Assembly (NCBI RefSeq): GCF_964204865.1
Contig: NC_135252.1
Span: 1,550,001-1,614,000, forward strand
Source: Styela clava
Taxonomy: Eukaryota > Chordata > Ascidiacea > Stolidobranchia > Styelidae
Direction of reading: 5' to 3'
Length of the DNA stretch: 64,000 nt
The position numbers and the translations under genes are program-made. Of this stretch, positions 48,285-60,892 are shown piece by piece (position 1 is the first letter of the stretch; every line of letters starts with the position of its first letter). Under the pieces are notes generated by a model that saw only the letters and a program-made list of their open reading frames with translations, was not told the DNA's origin and did no database searches.

Positions 48285-48720
48285 GGTGATACACAACCAT
48301 ATAATTCTATGAAGTTGCAGTAGTTCTTGACATTACAATGATGGACTATTTCTTTACTAAAGGGTTCATTTTACCTTTGAGTGACCTTGCTTTGAGCAAA
48401 TGCACCAAAAAGCTATTTCTATATATGTCAAGTGCTTCCTTCCATTGGGTTCTTTGGTTGGGCCAATTTGGTGATTTGGATTGATTTGATTTTATCAAGA
48501 ACTTTTTCTCAATTACATAATATTGTTTGTGTTTTGTATGTAACGAAAAAAAAGTATCTCCACCGTTTTTCTACTTGTGAACGACATGAAAGCACGTTGC
48601 TGAAATCAGTATATATATATAATTTGGGATCTGTTTATTTGGATATATGGTATAAAGTTACGGCATTATCGAAATTTATTTTCTCTCAATTCTTCGACGT
48701 TGAATCACTCACGTTACATC
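48285..48720 (+). promoter_or_regulatory. Conserved 5' flank of Ig-EGF-ZP copy 3
   Basis: Same ordered blocks as the other copies: ctatatatgtcaagtgcttc, ggttgggccaatttggtg, gattttatcaagaactt. Probable core promoter and 5' UTR. Confidence 0.5.
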
Positions 48721-51700
48721 ATGGATTTTAGTTCATCAAAAATGGGATACTTCTATTGCATTATATTTTTTGCCTTGGTATGTTTCGGAGAATCTTCTGT
48801 GTCATTAGAAGAAGGTGGGATATGAATATTTTTAAATGCTGTAATTGTTCAAGTCAAAAATAATTTGCACATGTAAAGAAACGTGATTGTTCTAGTCAGT
48901 AAGTTTGACATTCGCTCAAAATTTGAAGCAGCTACCCATACCCATGTATAGTTTTTGATTTTTCAAGATGTGTAAGTTGGTCGGTTCTGTAATAACTAAT
49001 ATAAGCTGATTCTTTATACCAGATTCAGAGATACCATATATGCATCAAGCGCGGTGAGTCATTTTCGTTTAATAACAAAAGTAATCAGTTGATTTGATTT
49101 TGCGCTTATATATTTCTCTTTGGGCGAACCTGGAATACTATATCAGGCTGCCCCAACGGCCTTATCGTTAGTCAATCCGAAAGGGATAAATAATAGGTAC
49201 AAGAGGATTCTGGACATCTTCGGGTTGCAAAGTTGCCGCGTAGCCAGCCGATGGTCGCCTATTTTTCTCAACACCATCCGATTGCACATGCAATTGTCCT
49301 TATCCGACATGGACTGGTAACCGAACTAAAAGTTGTGACGATTGAGCCGTCGTATTAAATTTTGTCTCCTGGCGATTTCCTATAATATATTATATCTCTA
49401 TAGTCTTATAAGAGAACTTTTTGCAAAACCGAATTAAATTAAATGTTTAAGTTTTAAAACAATCTACCTTTCAGGTTGCCGCATGATGATGGTATCACAC
49501 GTGACCAGGTGGTCCTTACTAAAGGAGAATCTTTAAAATTGGAGTGTGAATTTTATCCATCTGCTGGATCCTGGTCTTATATTCAATGGTAGCATTTTAC
49601 TTCCTTGGTGATGTTAAGCATTCACATCACCGTAAATATTCCTTAACAAATTAACACATTGTCTTAGAATCCTTAGCAGGCGGAACCTCGCTTAGCGCTA
49701 GATGATTCAACTTAATGAAACTCGTTAAATATTCATACTAATTAAAACAGGTTTATTGATAAATACAAATGATTAATAGCTTTGCTTGTTTTGCTATAAA
49801 AGTTTCGGGTTCGATCAGGATTAGTGTGCTTTAGAGGAACTATAACTCATGGTGCTTAAATGTGACCTATAACTTACACCGAAGAAACTTAATATACGTT
49901 TTTATCATTCATCCATATTTTCAGGATAAAACTTCATGAAGATGGACAACAATTTAAGCATTCAATTATTCCCGCTAACCATACATTTAACAATGGAAGC
50001 GCAGTGATATCTTCAATAGTTTTAGAGAGTGTGACTGGGAGCGATACAGCAAATTACAGCTGCATTTTAACAACTGCTCTAGTCACTTCATCTATGGAGT
50101 TTTTCGTGGCAGTAAAAGGCGAGTTATTTAGAAATTGTGATAACATATTTAATTCACAAGCCTAATGATGACATTGTACTAATTGAATATATTATGTTTT
50201 TTTCTAATCAGATAAAGAATTTTGCACCGAAGGTTTGTGCAAGCCTCATGGACGATGTATAGAACTGTTGCGAGGGTACAGTCATTGAATTCATAAATAT
50301 TGGCAAATTTGAAATTGGAATTCTTGGTATATTGTTTGAGCCGGCCGAATGAAAGATATTTATTAACTATTTAACCATTCTGGCTGTAGTACATAGTCAT
50401 ATGATATCTGTATCATATTGCATATTCGCGCGTAGACACTTCTTAAAAAATCATCTTACTTAGTATGCTTTGATTTTGCTGCGAAAATGTCAAATTCTAT
50501 TTGTTGAATTCAACGTAATTTTTCGTTATATCTAACCTATCCGACACCGCTATGTAACTGAGGAAAGACAAGCTGGTTTTGTGGCACTACAGTAGTAAAT
50601 GGTCGCAAAAGCGGCCATGTTTTCTATAGCCAGCCGTACCTCAGTGGCTGGAATTATAAGTATATAATCTCATAAATTGGTTCAATTCCGGAGATCAGTT
50701 ATGTAATGTGCGTTGGGCGTTTTTCAAGTTTCTATTATTTTACGATGTTATTATCATATAAATAAAAAACAACGGTAGTTATGCTGTTATACGTTGTTGA
50801 CCTGAGCTTTTTTTGGCGTTTTGATAGAAATCTAGATATCTATCAGAAAATAACAGTTTTGCAGATATAAATGCGAATGTGATGACGAATACACTGGGGA
50901 AGAATGTGGCATATTGGATACATGTTTTGATAGACCATGCCTAAATAATGGATCATGCATGATCACAGACTACGGATTCAACTGCTCTTGTTCAGAAGGT
51001 AGAATTTATCATTTCAATTTTTGGACCAATGTCATTGTTTGCAGTTTTCATAAAACGACTGTGAATTTTTGTTTTACAAATATTTCACCTCGAAATTAAC
51101 CCAGGTCACATTGACATATTTGTGCAACCTCAAGACGGCACAGCATATTTTAGAACTGATTTTTAAACAAACCCATATTATCAATAGCTTCAGATATTTA
51201 ATTTTTTTAAACACGATTTGACTGCACGTTTCCAAAATCATGAGGGGATCAAATCCACCAATCGCCTGCATTCAAATCGCAAACTTGTATTAAAAACTTG
51301 ATTAATAATGTGTGTGCTGCTTTTCTCTGTAAATTAGCGGTATTATGAGCAAGCCGTTTTGTTGCATGGTTTTTTGCTGATTTGCCCTCAAAGTTACAAT
51401 ACTTTTGAAAATCACAATGGATTGATTTAGATTATATTAGAGGTTATATATACGCTTTCAAATTTACAATATTTTTGAAAATCACAATAGATTGATTTAG
51501 ATTATATTAGAGGTTATATATACGCCTTCAAAGTTACAATATTTTTGAAAATCACAATAGATTGATTTAGATTATATTAGAGATTATATCTACGTATATT
51601 GAGGAAAGTAATGTTGTTTTATGTATTTATTTCATTAAAATTGTTATACGATTGATCGACTAATGCCTGATTGGAATTTAAAAAAGACTCTTGTTTCTGC

Positions 51701-54700
51701 TGAAAACGACTGTTCCATCATATAATCGATCTCAATTGCTTAGACTTTGTATTTCCAGTAAATACGAAAATGAAATATAATGAATATATGATAAAGAAAA
51801 TAGTGAAACCCATATTTACTGGATAGGATATTTTGATTTCCAACCATTTCACTGCAGTCGAAAGTCTACTAAAATGGCGACACCAACAAGATAATGGAGC
51901 AATATTTATATGATAACGATCACAGTATGATAGAAAGCAGGAAATAGTTGAGTAACTACAATAAAACTGCCTTATTAACCTTACATTTTGACATTTTCGA
52001 TTAAAGGTTTTAAAGGAAAAACGTGTGAGAGACAAGTTTGCATGGAGGCAAGCTGTAATGGAGGAGGAAGTTGTCGAGAAACAAGTGACGGAAAAATCAA
52101 ATGTGACTGTCGATACAATCGTGCAGGAAAATATTGCGAACATGCTTGTTCATTCAGTAGATCTAAGGTACTGATTTCTAACTAAAAATATATCGTTTCT
52201 CTTGATAAAAAAAGGTTGTCCGCTAATAAAATCAAATGCATGGAAATATTTAGTTCCTACCAATACGCTAGTTGTATAGGATAAAGGCGTATATTAACGT
52301 TAACGTCCGGTCACTCTCGAGATTTAAAGTCAGTGACATCCATACCGTCCTTGTTTTTAACACTTGTGTTTTACAAAATAATTTTGTCCCCATCTTGTAA
52401 ACTTGTTTTGAGCCGTGTGCTCATTTTGTGTTATTTCCATTTACAAGATAAACTTGACATTAATGTAATGTTGAAAACCAGATGCACATTAACGATTCTG
52501 AGATATTAGCCTTGATTTTTGTTATTATGTGTAATGTGACGGATTGTCATCCGCCGTCGAAACGAGTGTTTATTTGTTGCATGAATTATGCTATCATGCT
52601 ACTGAACACTAATTGAGATATTTATTTTAAATTGAATGAGCCGATGAAAGACCTGCTTATATGTTAACTGAAATTAATTAGAATATTTGATAATGACATT
52701 AATCAAAATAGATACAATTCTGGTATTTATTATAACAAACTTTTTGAAATCTCTTTTCACAGAGTTGATACTACTTCGTTTTTTGTTATTCTTTTTTTAT
52801 CTACAACTCTGGAATTTTCATTAATAAACAATAATGCAGATGGAATTTTTTATACTTCCTAAATAGTTCCAACACGGAGACTCTTATTGCTATCGAGCGA
52901 AAACTTGTGTGATTGGTGCTGGCGATGGAATTGAAAGGTGCAGATGTGACAATCGCGGATCAGGGACTCACTGCATTATGTCATCTGGTATCCTGAATTT
53001 TATAAAACATAGCATTAGGATGGATTGAGCTAAATCACCTTTTATTCTTGAAAACGACTAACTATACTTGTTTAATTTGAAGTTGACCAGACAGCTTGAC
53101 ATTTTTTTTATGTAGATCACCTTGAGACCATAAGCTGTACAACCATCCAATTGTCTTTATTTCACACATGTTTGTAATCACCGGGTATCATAACACACAC
53201 ATAAGGTATTGACTCCATTCGTACAGTTCCTGAGAAAAATTAGTAATATATAATCGTACATATATATCTCAAATATGCTGTTTTTTGAAACAATGTTTGC
53301 GTGTAGCTATCGGAGGTTATCCATGTAACTAACACTATTTCAATATAACCAACCTTGAATATAATCATCTGAACATGTAAAATTACCTTGATGCAAGTCT
53401 GGATTTGGACTTTTGGATATTTTTTTTTCAGATGTAAGAAACGAATGCCTAGAACCGAATATTTGTAGTGGCCGTGGTACTTGCTACGACCTAACTGACA
53501 AATATTTTTGCGACTGTCATAGTTATGCATCTGGAACTAACTGCGAGTTTTTTAACGAATGTGGTACCTCTAACGTGAGTTATTTCGAATTTTTCCATAT
53601 TTAACTAGCATTTTTTCCATACAATGTAATAATTTTCGAAATTTTATGGATATATTTTGAACTTATATTTGCTATGTTATATGTTATATTCAAAAGCAAA
53701 TAACGATTTGTTGTAAATCGTAAATTTTACGTAATCGTATAGTTTCTTATTGTTTATACAGCTTTGTCAACGATATGGAGGGACATGCGTTGATTTAGTG
53801 CAGGGGTACAAGTGTACCCGCTGTCCGAGTGGTCAGACTGGCGACAAATGTCAATATATGAAAAGTGGGTATTACGGCACTTCCAACATATGGATAGGCA
53901 GTATACAGAATATTTATTGTTTTCTCATACATCAATATGTTGTCAGTTTTAGTTTATGATATATGAATTTAAATTTGATTGCCCATCTATGCGTATGCTT
54001 TTGACATACCATTCTCAATTAGACCCCCTAATGATGAAATTGTGAGATAATAATATGGGGTCGAATATGTAGAACGCACCAATAAAATTTGGTATGCTAA
54101 ACCAACTTTTATTGAGCCTATTTCCAGTTTTTGGATAAAACGTCTTTAGTTTTGCTGCTATTATGAATGAATAAGCTTATATAATATATTTATCCCTTTT
54201 TTTCATTTAAATTTGATTCAGTTATTACTAAAAGAAAATTTTCTATCAATGTTTGCTTGCATAGATCCGTGCAAAGTTACATGTGGGCAATCCTCTATGG
54301 ACTTTAAATGTTACATGAAATTTTTGAATTCTAAACTCCAAAAGATACCGATTTATCTAAATTTACAAACCGAAAATTGTGAATTCAAATCTCGATACGG
54401 CTATTCGTCTGACGTGGTAACAAAATCTATTACATACAATGAGTGTGGAACCAAAATAGCGGTAAGAAGTTTTTGATTGACTGACTAAAGTAAGAATCTT
54501 TTCGTCAGCAAATCCCAATATATGTTTTACAGCATGATGGAGACACAATTATTTATAGTAATTCTTTGCGAGCCGGCATTTTTGGAAATAAGGAAGAAGA
54601 GAATGATGTAATTACCAGATTGGTAGGAAATTTTCGAGTAAGTTGACTGACATACATTAATTTATTGAACTGGTTTTGAAAATTTTAAATATAAAACAAG

Positions 54701-57700
54701 AGAAAGTGAACATTACCGCTTCAAAATGTCAAAGTAGCGTACGTGAACAAAAAAAAACGTGATTTAGATTTTATGAGAAGGGCTGTGCAAGTTTTACTTG
54801 AGTTCAAACATGTTATAAAATATTGCATCAAGATTCAGAATGCACGATCCTTTTACATCAAGAGTTGAGGCCTGAATAATGTAATCATTTTTATTCATTT
54901 CCAATCACCAAATGTATAATATAAATATATATAAACCAGTGGACCTATAATATAAATATGGTAAACTTCAATATTGTCTCATTGATTTCAATTAACAAAA
55001 TCTATAAATCATTAAAAATGAAATACTGTGCATTCGTGTTTTTCCTACAAGTACATTCATGCACAAGAATATTTGTATTAATTAACATAACAAATCCTAT
55101 ATTCAAGTTTGACATGGAATGCAGAATTCCGATAGTTTACAACGATACTTCAGCCATGATAAAAGATTATTCACTTGAAAGAAACGAATCAATTCATCTT
55201 CACGACGAACGAAAAGTAACCTTGTCAATGCTCGTTGCTTTTAAAAAGTATAAAAATGATACTATTTGCTTTCGTTTATTACCTAGTGCTACTTTTTTAC
55301 TCAATCACGTGACTATTCACAAAATTTGCAATTTTTACTTGCAACAATAACGAAGTCATATTGAGTCAAGTGCAATAGTTAATAAAATTCATGCAATATA
55401 TTGTAGAACTTTTTTATGATTTGGAAAACTAGAAAAATTTGAAAACATTAGTTTGAACGAGCTGCTAAATTTGAAGTAATTGATAATATATTTTTATATA
55501 TTTCAATTACTGCAGTTTAACAACATATATATACTATTTATTTTTTAGCCGTGATTGGAACTCGATCACAAAATATAATGTGGGAGACCGGCTCTATGTG
55601 GAAGTGAGTCTCTATATACTTAAATATAACAAACCCACGAACAGATACCCGAAATTTATACTTTGTTATATTAATAGAGTTTGGTCAAAAACGCAATATT
55701 TTGCAATTCGATGGGCTCCGCCTACAATTTTCATGAGAGTATTAGATTTAAGAATACTTAAACTACATTGTGCATGATGGGGCCTACACTGATTACGATA
55801 TCCTGATATTTGAATGTCGCTGCTGACGGATCGGTGCTAAACTTTGGTTATAGTGAAATTTTACTGTATAGCATTATCCAACATACAACTAAACTGTGAG
55901 ATGCCGGAGATTACTCAACATTTGAAAATGAGTTTTACTGAAAAAGAATTAGAGAGCTTAGAGAGAATTTTTGATATACAGTATAATTATTTGGCACGCT
56001 CCACTATATATTCATTTTGTTTGTTCGTTTTTACATCATAGCTTGTCCTGCAAACGTCAAACCCAATTTTGTCACAAAATGGTGTTTTAAAACCAACCAC
56101 GTGTTATGCGACTCCTGCGAATGCGAACCTCGTTACGTCCTGCTAGAAAATGGGTGAGAATATATTAAATTTTTCGAAATTAGAATAACTGAAATAAAAT
56201 GTGGAAATAATAAACAATTGTGGAGTTTTTAATAGCACATATTGAAGTGAAATCAAATATTTTAAAAAAATTACTAATTGAAAATTGTAATTTTCTTAAT
56301 ACATTTTAACGATTGTTTGTTTTTGTATATAGATGTATAAGAGATAAAACATTCAGATATGAACAAAGGAACTCAAGAAGATCAGAAAACAATCGATTTG
56401 CTTATTTCAGTTTTGATTCATTTTCTTTCAAAGGAGAACGTGGTAAGGTACGATAGAACAGTTTCAATTTTGAATAATAGCAATCAGTAAAAATGTAAAA
56501 AAAAGGGTTAAAACACATGTGCGGATGTGCCAAGTTGCATTTAGAATATTTACTTGATGTAATACAATATACCACCAACAAAACTACTGTATTCTTGTTT
56601 GTTTACATGACCGAAAGACAAATACATTGTATATAACCGGGAACTAAATATAAGTTAGTTCCTGATGTATTGCATGTGTTAGGTACAAATAGTGGTATAT
56701 CCTAGCAAAATCTGTTGCATAACACGGCGCCACAATATTATTGTTTTTTGAAAAACCTTGTTTATTGATTGATATTATGTTTAATGCAGCTTTACCTGCA
56801 CTGTAATGCTCGGCTTTGCATTAACCGAACGAGTGGAGGGGAAGATTTCAGTTTTGAAGAATGCATGAATATATGCTCCGAGCAAAAGGTTTTTAGAACA
56901 TTTTATTCAATACTTTTTTCTTTAGATAATTACTGTTACGTTATTTATTTATTATAATATAGTCAGCGATGGCACAGTGGTACGAACGATGAACTTACCA
57001 CGCTTGCATCCCTTGTTCGACAAGTTTTTCACAACCTAAAGCAATTTTGCGATATGATGCGTGTGTCATCGAATATTGAAATTCCGGGTTCTAACTTCGT
57101 TTTCATACTTGTATCGAGAATGTACAATATTGGATAAGCAATGCCGAACAGGAAAGTAGTAGTAGCTCTTGTCATGCAGTAGCTTGTTGTACAGACCCGT
57201 GTTTGGGGAGAATTATAGGTAAAATCTCTTCAAAATAATGAATAAAATGGGTCGGCAATGCTAAGCCAAAAGGATTACCGGACTCTCTAAAAACAGTAGG
57301 TTCGTACGTCATAAATTCTCTCATCTAGAGTTGTAATAGCAGTGAACGCCACATAAACACGGTCGTTAATATAATATGTAAGTAGGGTGGGGTAAGTCGG
57401 ACCCCTGGAATATGATGGACAGGCAAAATCAAATCCTTCTGATAGTGACACCTCGCGTTTTTTCGTCGCCCAAAACGCATGGCGTGAAAGAGCGACATCA
57501 TGCGAATAACGACAGAACCGACATTTTTCAAAATAGTCCGTTGGGAATGTCAATGGGCCTTTGTCATCGAGACTTGTTGATAAGTATTTCTTGGTACTAA
57601 GTACTCTTTTACAACACGGATTAAAAGCACTCTCATCGCCATATTTATACTGGGTCTTCTAGAAGTTGGGTCCGGCCTAAAATCTCATCTTACCCCATCC

Positions 57701-58436
57701 AATTTTCCCCACAGTTTAAAATACCTCCAAGGTTATTCCAAGAAAATACAAAATAAATACTTCTAGAGGTTTGTATAAAGAAGACATAAAAAGTGCAAAA
57801 AATTTGTTGTTTTTTCTAAAGCTGTTCGAACACTTTTGAAAATTGCCATGTATTGTCCTTTACGTGGAAAAGACGGACACACTGGTTAATACGCAGGAAA
57901 AATGCTCTGTTTAAACAAAATGTTAAGATCTAGGCGTTGACCAAAATCTTATGAGACATCATCAAGTTTGTTTTGATGTATGTCCGTCTTGCCCACAAAA
58001 TGTTCAACTTACCCCGATATTTTTTAGGTGAAAATCGCGCGTAAATTCCGATTCGTTGCTATGGCAACAATGTGCAAATGTGGCAAGATAGCTGGAGGGC
58101 GGGTGCATAAATCACAAGTAGAACGAATGCATCTGCGGTATTTTGTAAAGAGTTATTCAAAATAATTTATTAGTGGGTCCGACTTCCCCCGACCTACTAT
58201 AATTGTTGTTGGAAGCCATCTACGATCTGATAAAGATAGAAATAAAAGTTATACTAATATACTTTTAGAAGGGAGTTGGAGAGGAACTAGTCACGACTGC
58301 TTCATCTAGCGCAACTTCATCAACAACAGATGGTGGTGTATTAGCGAGAATGAAACGATTTATTTCAGAAACAGATGATGATCGAGAACTAATCGATCGC
58401 CACACTGGAAATACTGTGTATATCTATGATGTATGA
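48721..58436 (+). CDS. Ig-EGF(x6)-ZP secreted protein, copy 3 (18 exons; frame broken in exon 15)
   Basis: Exons: 48721-48814, 49023-49053, 49475-49588, 49925-50118, 50212-50275, 50865-50998, 52007-52167, 52867-52987, 53432-53574, 53762-53864, 54265-54461, 54533-54637, 55108-55247, 55549-55603, 56042-56153, 56333-56447, 56790-56888, 58269-58436. Exon lengths are identical to copy 2 throughout. Same domain order: signal peptide, Ig (LKLEC, DTANYSC), EGF1-6, ZP-N, ZP-C, RMKR and tail. The exon 4 donor is GCGAGT, a GC-AG intron where copies 1 and 2 have GT. Exons 11-18 are almost identical to copy 2; I see one amino acid change (Thr to Met in exon 13). Exons 1-10 differ by many replacements, above all in exons 7 and 8. 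Exon 15 has the same missing base as copy 2 (near 56128), giving a stop at 56144-56146. Expression or functionality is therefore uncertain. Confidence 0.85.
49090..49365. other. Extra block in intron 2 of copy 3 (and 61262-61537 in copy 4)
   Basis: Intron 2 of copy 2 lacks this GC-richer stretch, which includes a 66-codon open frame at 49120-49320. The shared flanks resume at ttttgtct and cgatttcctata. Probably an inserted element; identity and ends unknown. Its presence in both copies 3 and 4 places the insertion before their separation. Confidence 0.5.
51389..51598. repeat. Three tandem 70-bp units in intron 6 of copy 3
   Basis: Units start at 51389, 51459 and 51529, each reading caaagttacaatatttttga, then atcacaatagattgatttag and attatattagaggttatata, with few differences. 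Copy 2 has a single diverged unit near 38296-38370; copy 4 has the same three units at 63561-63770. Confidence 0.9.
57382..58197. mobile_element. Inverted-repeat element in last intron of copy 3
   Basis: Same TIR-bearing element as 44971-46025, but lacking the 239 bases found there at 45109-45347. The junction reads gacagaaccgacatttttca. Confidence 0.62.
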
Positions 58437-60456
58437 TATGCGTATGGCGTACTGTAAATATAATATGACATTGAATTCAGTTCATCTTATATCATATACA
58501 TATTTGTATAAAGCCAATCTACTGATCATAGCTCATCAAAAATGGACAACACGCTATTGAACATTTAGTTGCTTCCCTGGAGAGGGTAATTGTCTTAGTC
58601 TGTTTTGAAAGCATTTTACATGAATATTTCGATTTGTTTGTTATATGTTATATCCAATCCTGTTGCAGTTTCAATGTGAATGTGGAATATGTTCTAAAAA
58701 AATCTGGACTGTTTGTACTCTCTAACTATTTTAGTTTACCTAAGCTCGAAAGTGTCAGAAGAAGTTTGATCACGGCGTAAGCCGATATTTGTCCCGTGAC
58801 TGCACACTGCACTCCTACAAATAGCTGAAACGTTCATGCATGGAGTGTTACTGTCATATTGAGGCTAGTTGTCCTGTGTCTGCATTAAACCTTCAAGTCC
58901 TAGACCGTATTAAAAATGGTTATAAAATATTAGTGGCTTCCAATTGGAGACCAAATGAAATTCGTGAAAATAAGAAAAAGAAAATAGAAAGAGTGAAAAT
59001 TCAAGTGTAGAGTCTATAAAAGATTAGGCCCATTATTATTTTGAAATTGGATATTGACGGCTATAATAATTTTTCCATTGAAATATACTTGCTCACACTG
59101 AATTACTCTATAGCTCGTGAGAGTGTCGACTTATTGGACACTTCAGTGGACATACCGATCGTTTCAATATTATGTTGTTGTTGTTTTCGTCATCATTATC
59201 ATTGAAAATCACTTTTCTCTTCAAATACTGGACCAATTGCTTTGAAATTTTCAGTAGTTAAAGATTGATTTTTTTGCCAGAAGGCTATTACTTTCATTCA
59301 TTCCTAAATTTTCTATGAGTCTTATGAGATCTAATATTTCATCCAAAATTGCGCTGTATTATTTTTTAATTATGTAAACACGGTTTTTAATCCGCCAAGC
59401 GTGACGGCTGACTGTGAAAATTCTTGCGACTGAAAACTCGGAATTTTTTTTAGGGTACGGTACCGGTAACGTCAAAGGTAAGAACTGCTTCGCTCTGGCC
59501 CATGTGTCCAAATATTTGAGCGTTGCTCACTTGTATTATTTCATTCTTCCTAAAATTTTCTAAACTTAGTAATATTAGTTGAAGTTTTGATAAAACCACC
59601 CGCGCAAATGCCAGGCTCAGATCCTCAACAGCTTCCAACGCAATTGGTCCAGTAGTTCATGAGAAAATCGATTTGTCATAGCAATACGAACAAAAACAAA
59701 ATAATAACAAAACGATCCATATGTACACTTCGTGTCAAAAATAGATTCGTGGTTAAAATGACCATGGGTGCAAATTCCGTGTGTGCAAATATCCGTGGAA
59801 TCAAATGTCCATGGTCCAAATATCTATGAGTAAAATCTGTATGCGGATGCTAAAATGTGTGAGTGCGAATGTACGAGGGAAAATGGTCGTGAGTTGAATC
59901 TCCATTTGTGCCAAAATATACAAGTCCAAATGTCTGGGCGCAGTTTAGGGGTACAAATATACGTGGCTGTATAGATAATTAAATCTGATCTTTCACAATG
60001 TTAGTTTTTAACGTAACTGCATGCATATTCTTTCGGCAATGTATCAAAACAATTTAGACCTGTTCTACCGCAACCAATGCAAATTGGGTGTGGCTGGTCG
60101 ATTAACTGCGACCTCTCAAGTCTCTCATAATTGACGAGAAGCAGAATTATTTAGGATGTGACCATTTAAAATCATATTTAAATAAGATGTATTTGTTGGG
60201 CTGAGCAAGCCCCAAAATTGCCCATTGTAGTTAAGCCCAGAACAATAAACCATCCATTGCCACGTAAGGTCGCCAATTTTTCTTATTGAAGTTGGCCCGC
60301 ACGCGGCATGCTCATTCTCTTCAGTGATGACGATTTGACATATTTGAAAAACTTTGGCGCGACCCTTTTACGACCTCAATATTATGTCCCATATAAGAAA
60401 AAATTCATATTAACTTCAACTGCTTAAAGTCTTGCACGAATTGCCATTTACTGGCG
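58437..60456. repeat. Spacer between copies 3 and 4
   Basis: Near-identical to 46265-48284 at a constant offset of 12172. Contains the same dispersed pieces and word-like array (59749-59962). No gene. Confidence 0.65.
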
Positions 60457-60892
60457 GGTGATACACAACCATATAATTCTATGAAGTTGCAGTAGTTCTT
60501 GACATTACAATGATGGACTATTTCTTTACTAAAGGGTTCATTTTACCTTTGAGTGACCTTGCTTTGAGCAAATGCACCAAAAAGCTATTTCTATATATGT
60601 CAAGTGCTTCCTTCCATTGGGTTCTTTGGTTGGGCCAATTTGGTGATTTGGATTGATTTGATTTTATCAAGAACTTTTTCTCAATTACATAATATTGTTT
60701 GTGTTTTGTATGTAACGAAAAAAAAGTATCTCCACCGTTTTTCTACTTGTGAACGACATGAAAGCACGTTGCTGAAATCAGTATATATATATAATTTGGG
60801 ATCTGTTTATTTGGATATATGGTATAAAGTTACGGCATTATCGAAATTTATTTTCTCTCAATTCTTCGACGTTGAATCACTCACGTTACATC
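60457..60892 (+). promoter_or_regulatory. Conserved 5' flank of Ig-EGF-ZP copy 4
   Basis: Virtually the same sequence as 48285-48720, with the TATA-like and CCAAT-bearing blocks in place. Confidence 0.48.

Noticed and set aside
48432-48731. 99-codon frame over the array promoter as a conserved gene
   Set aside because: It overlaps the start of the signal-peptide exon in another frame and is disrupted in copies 1 and 2.
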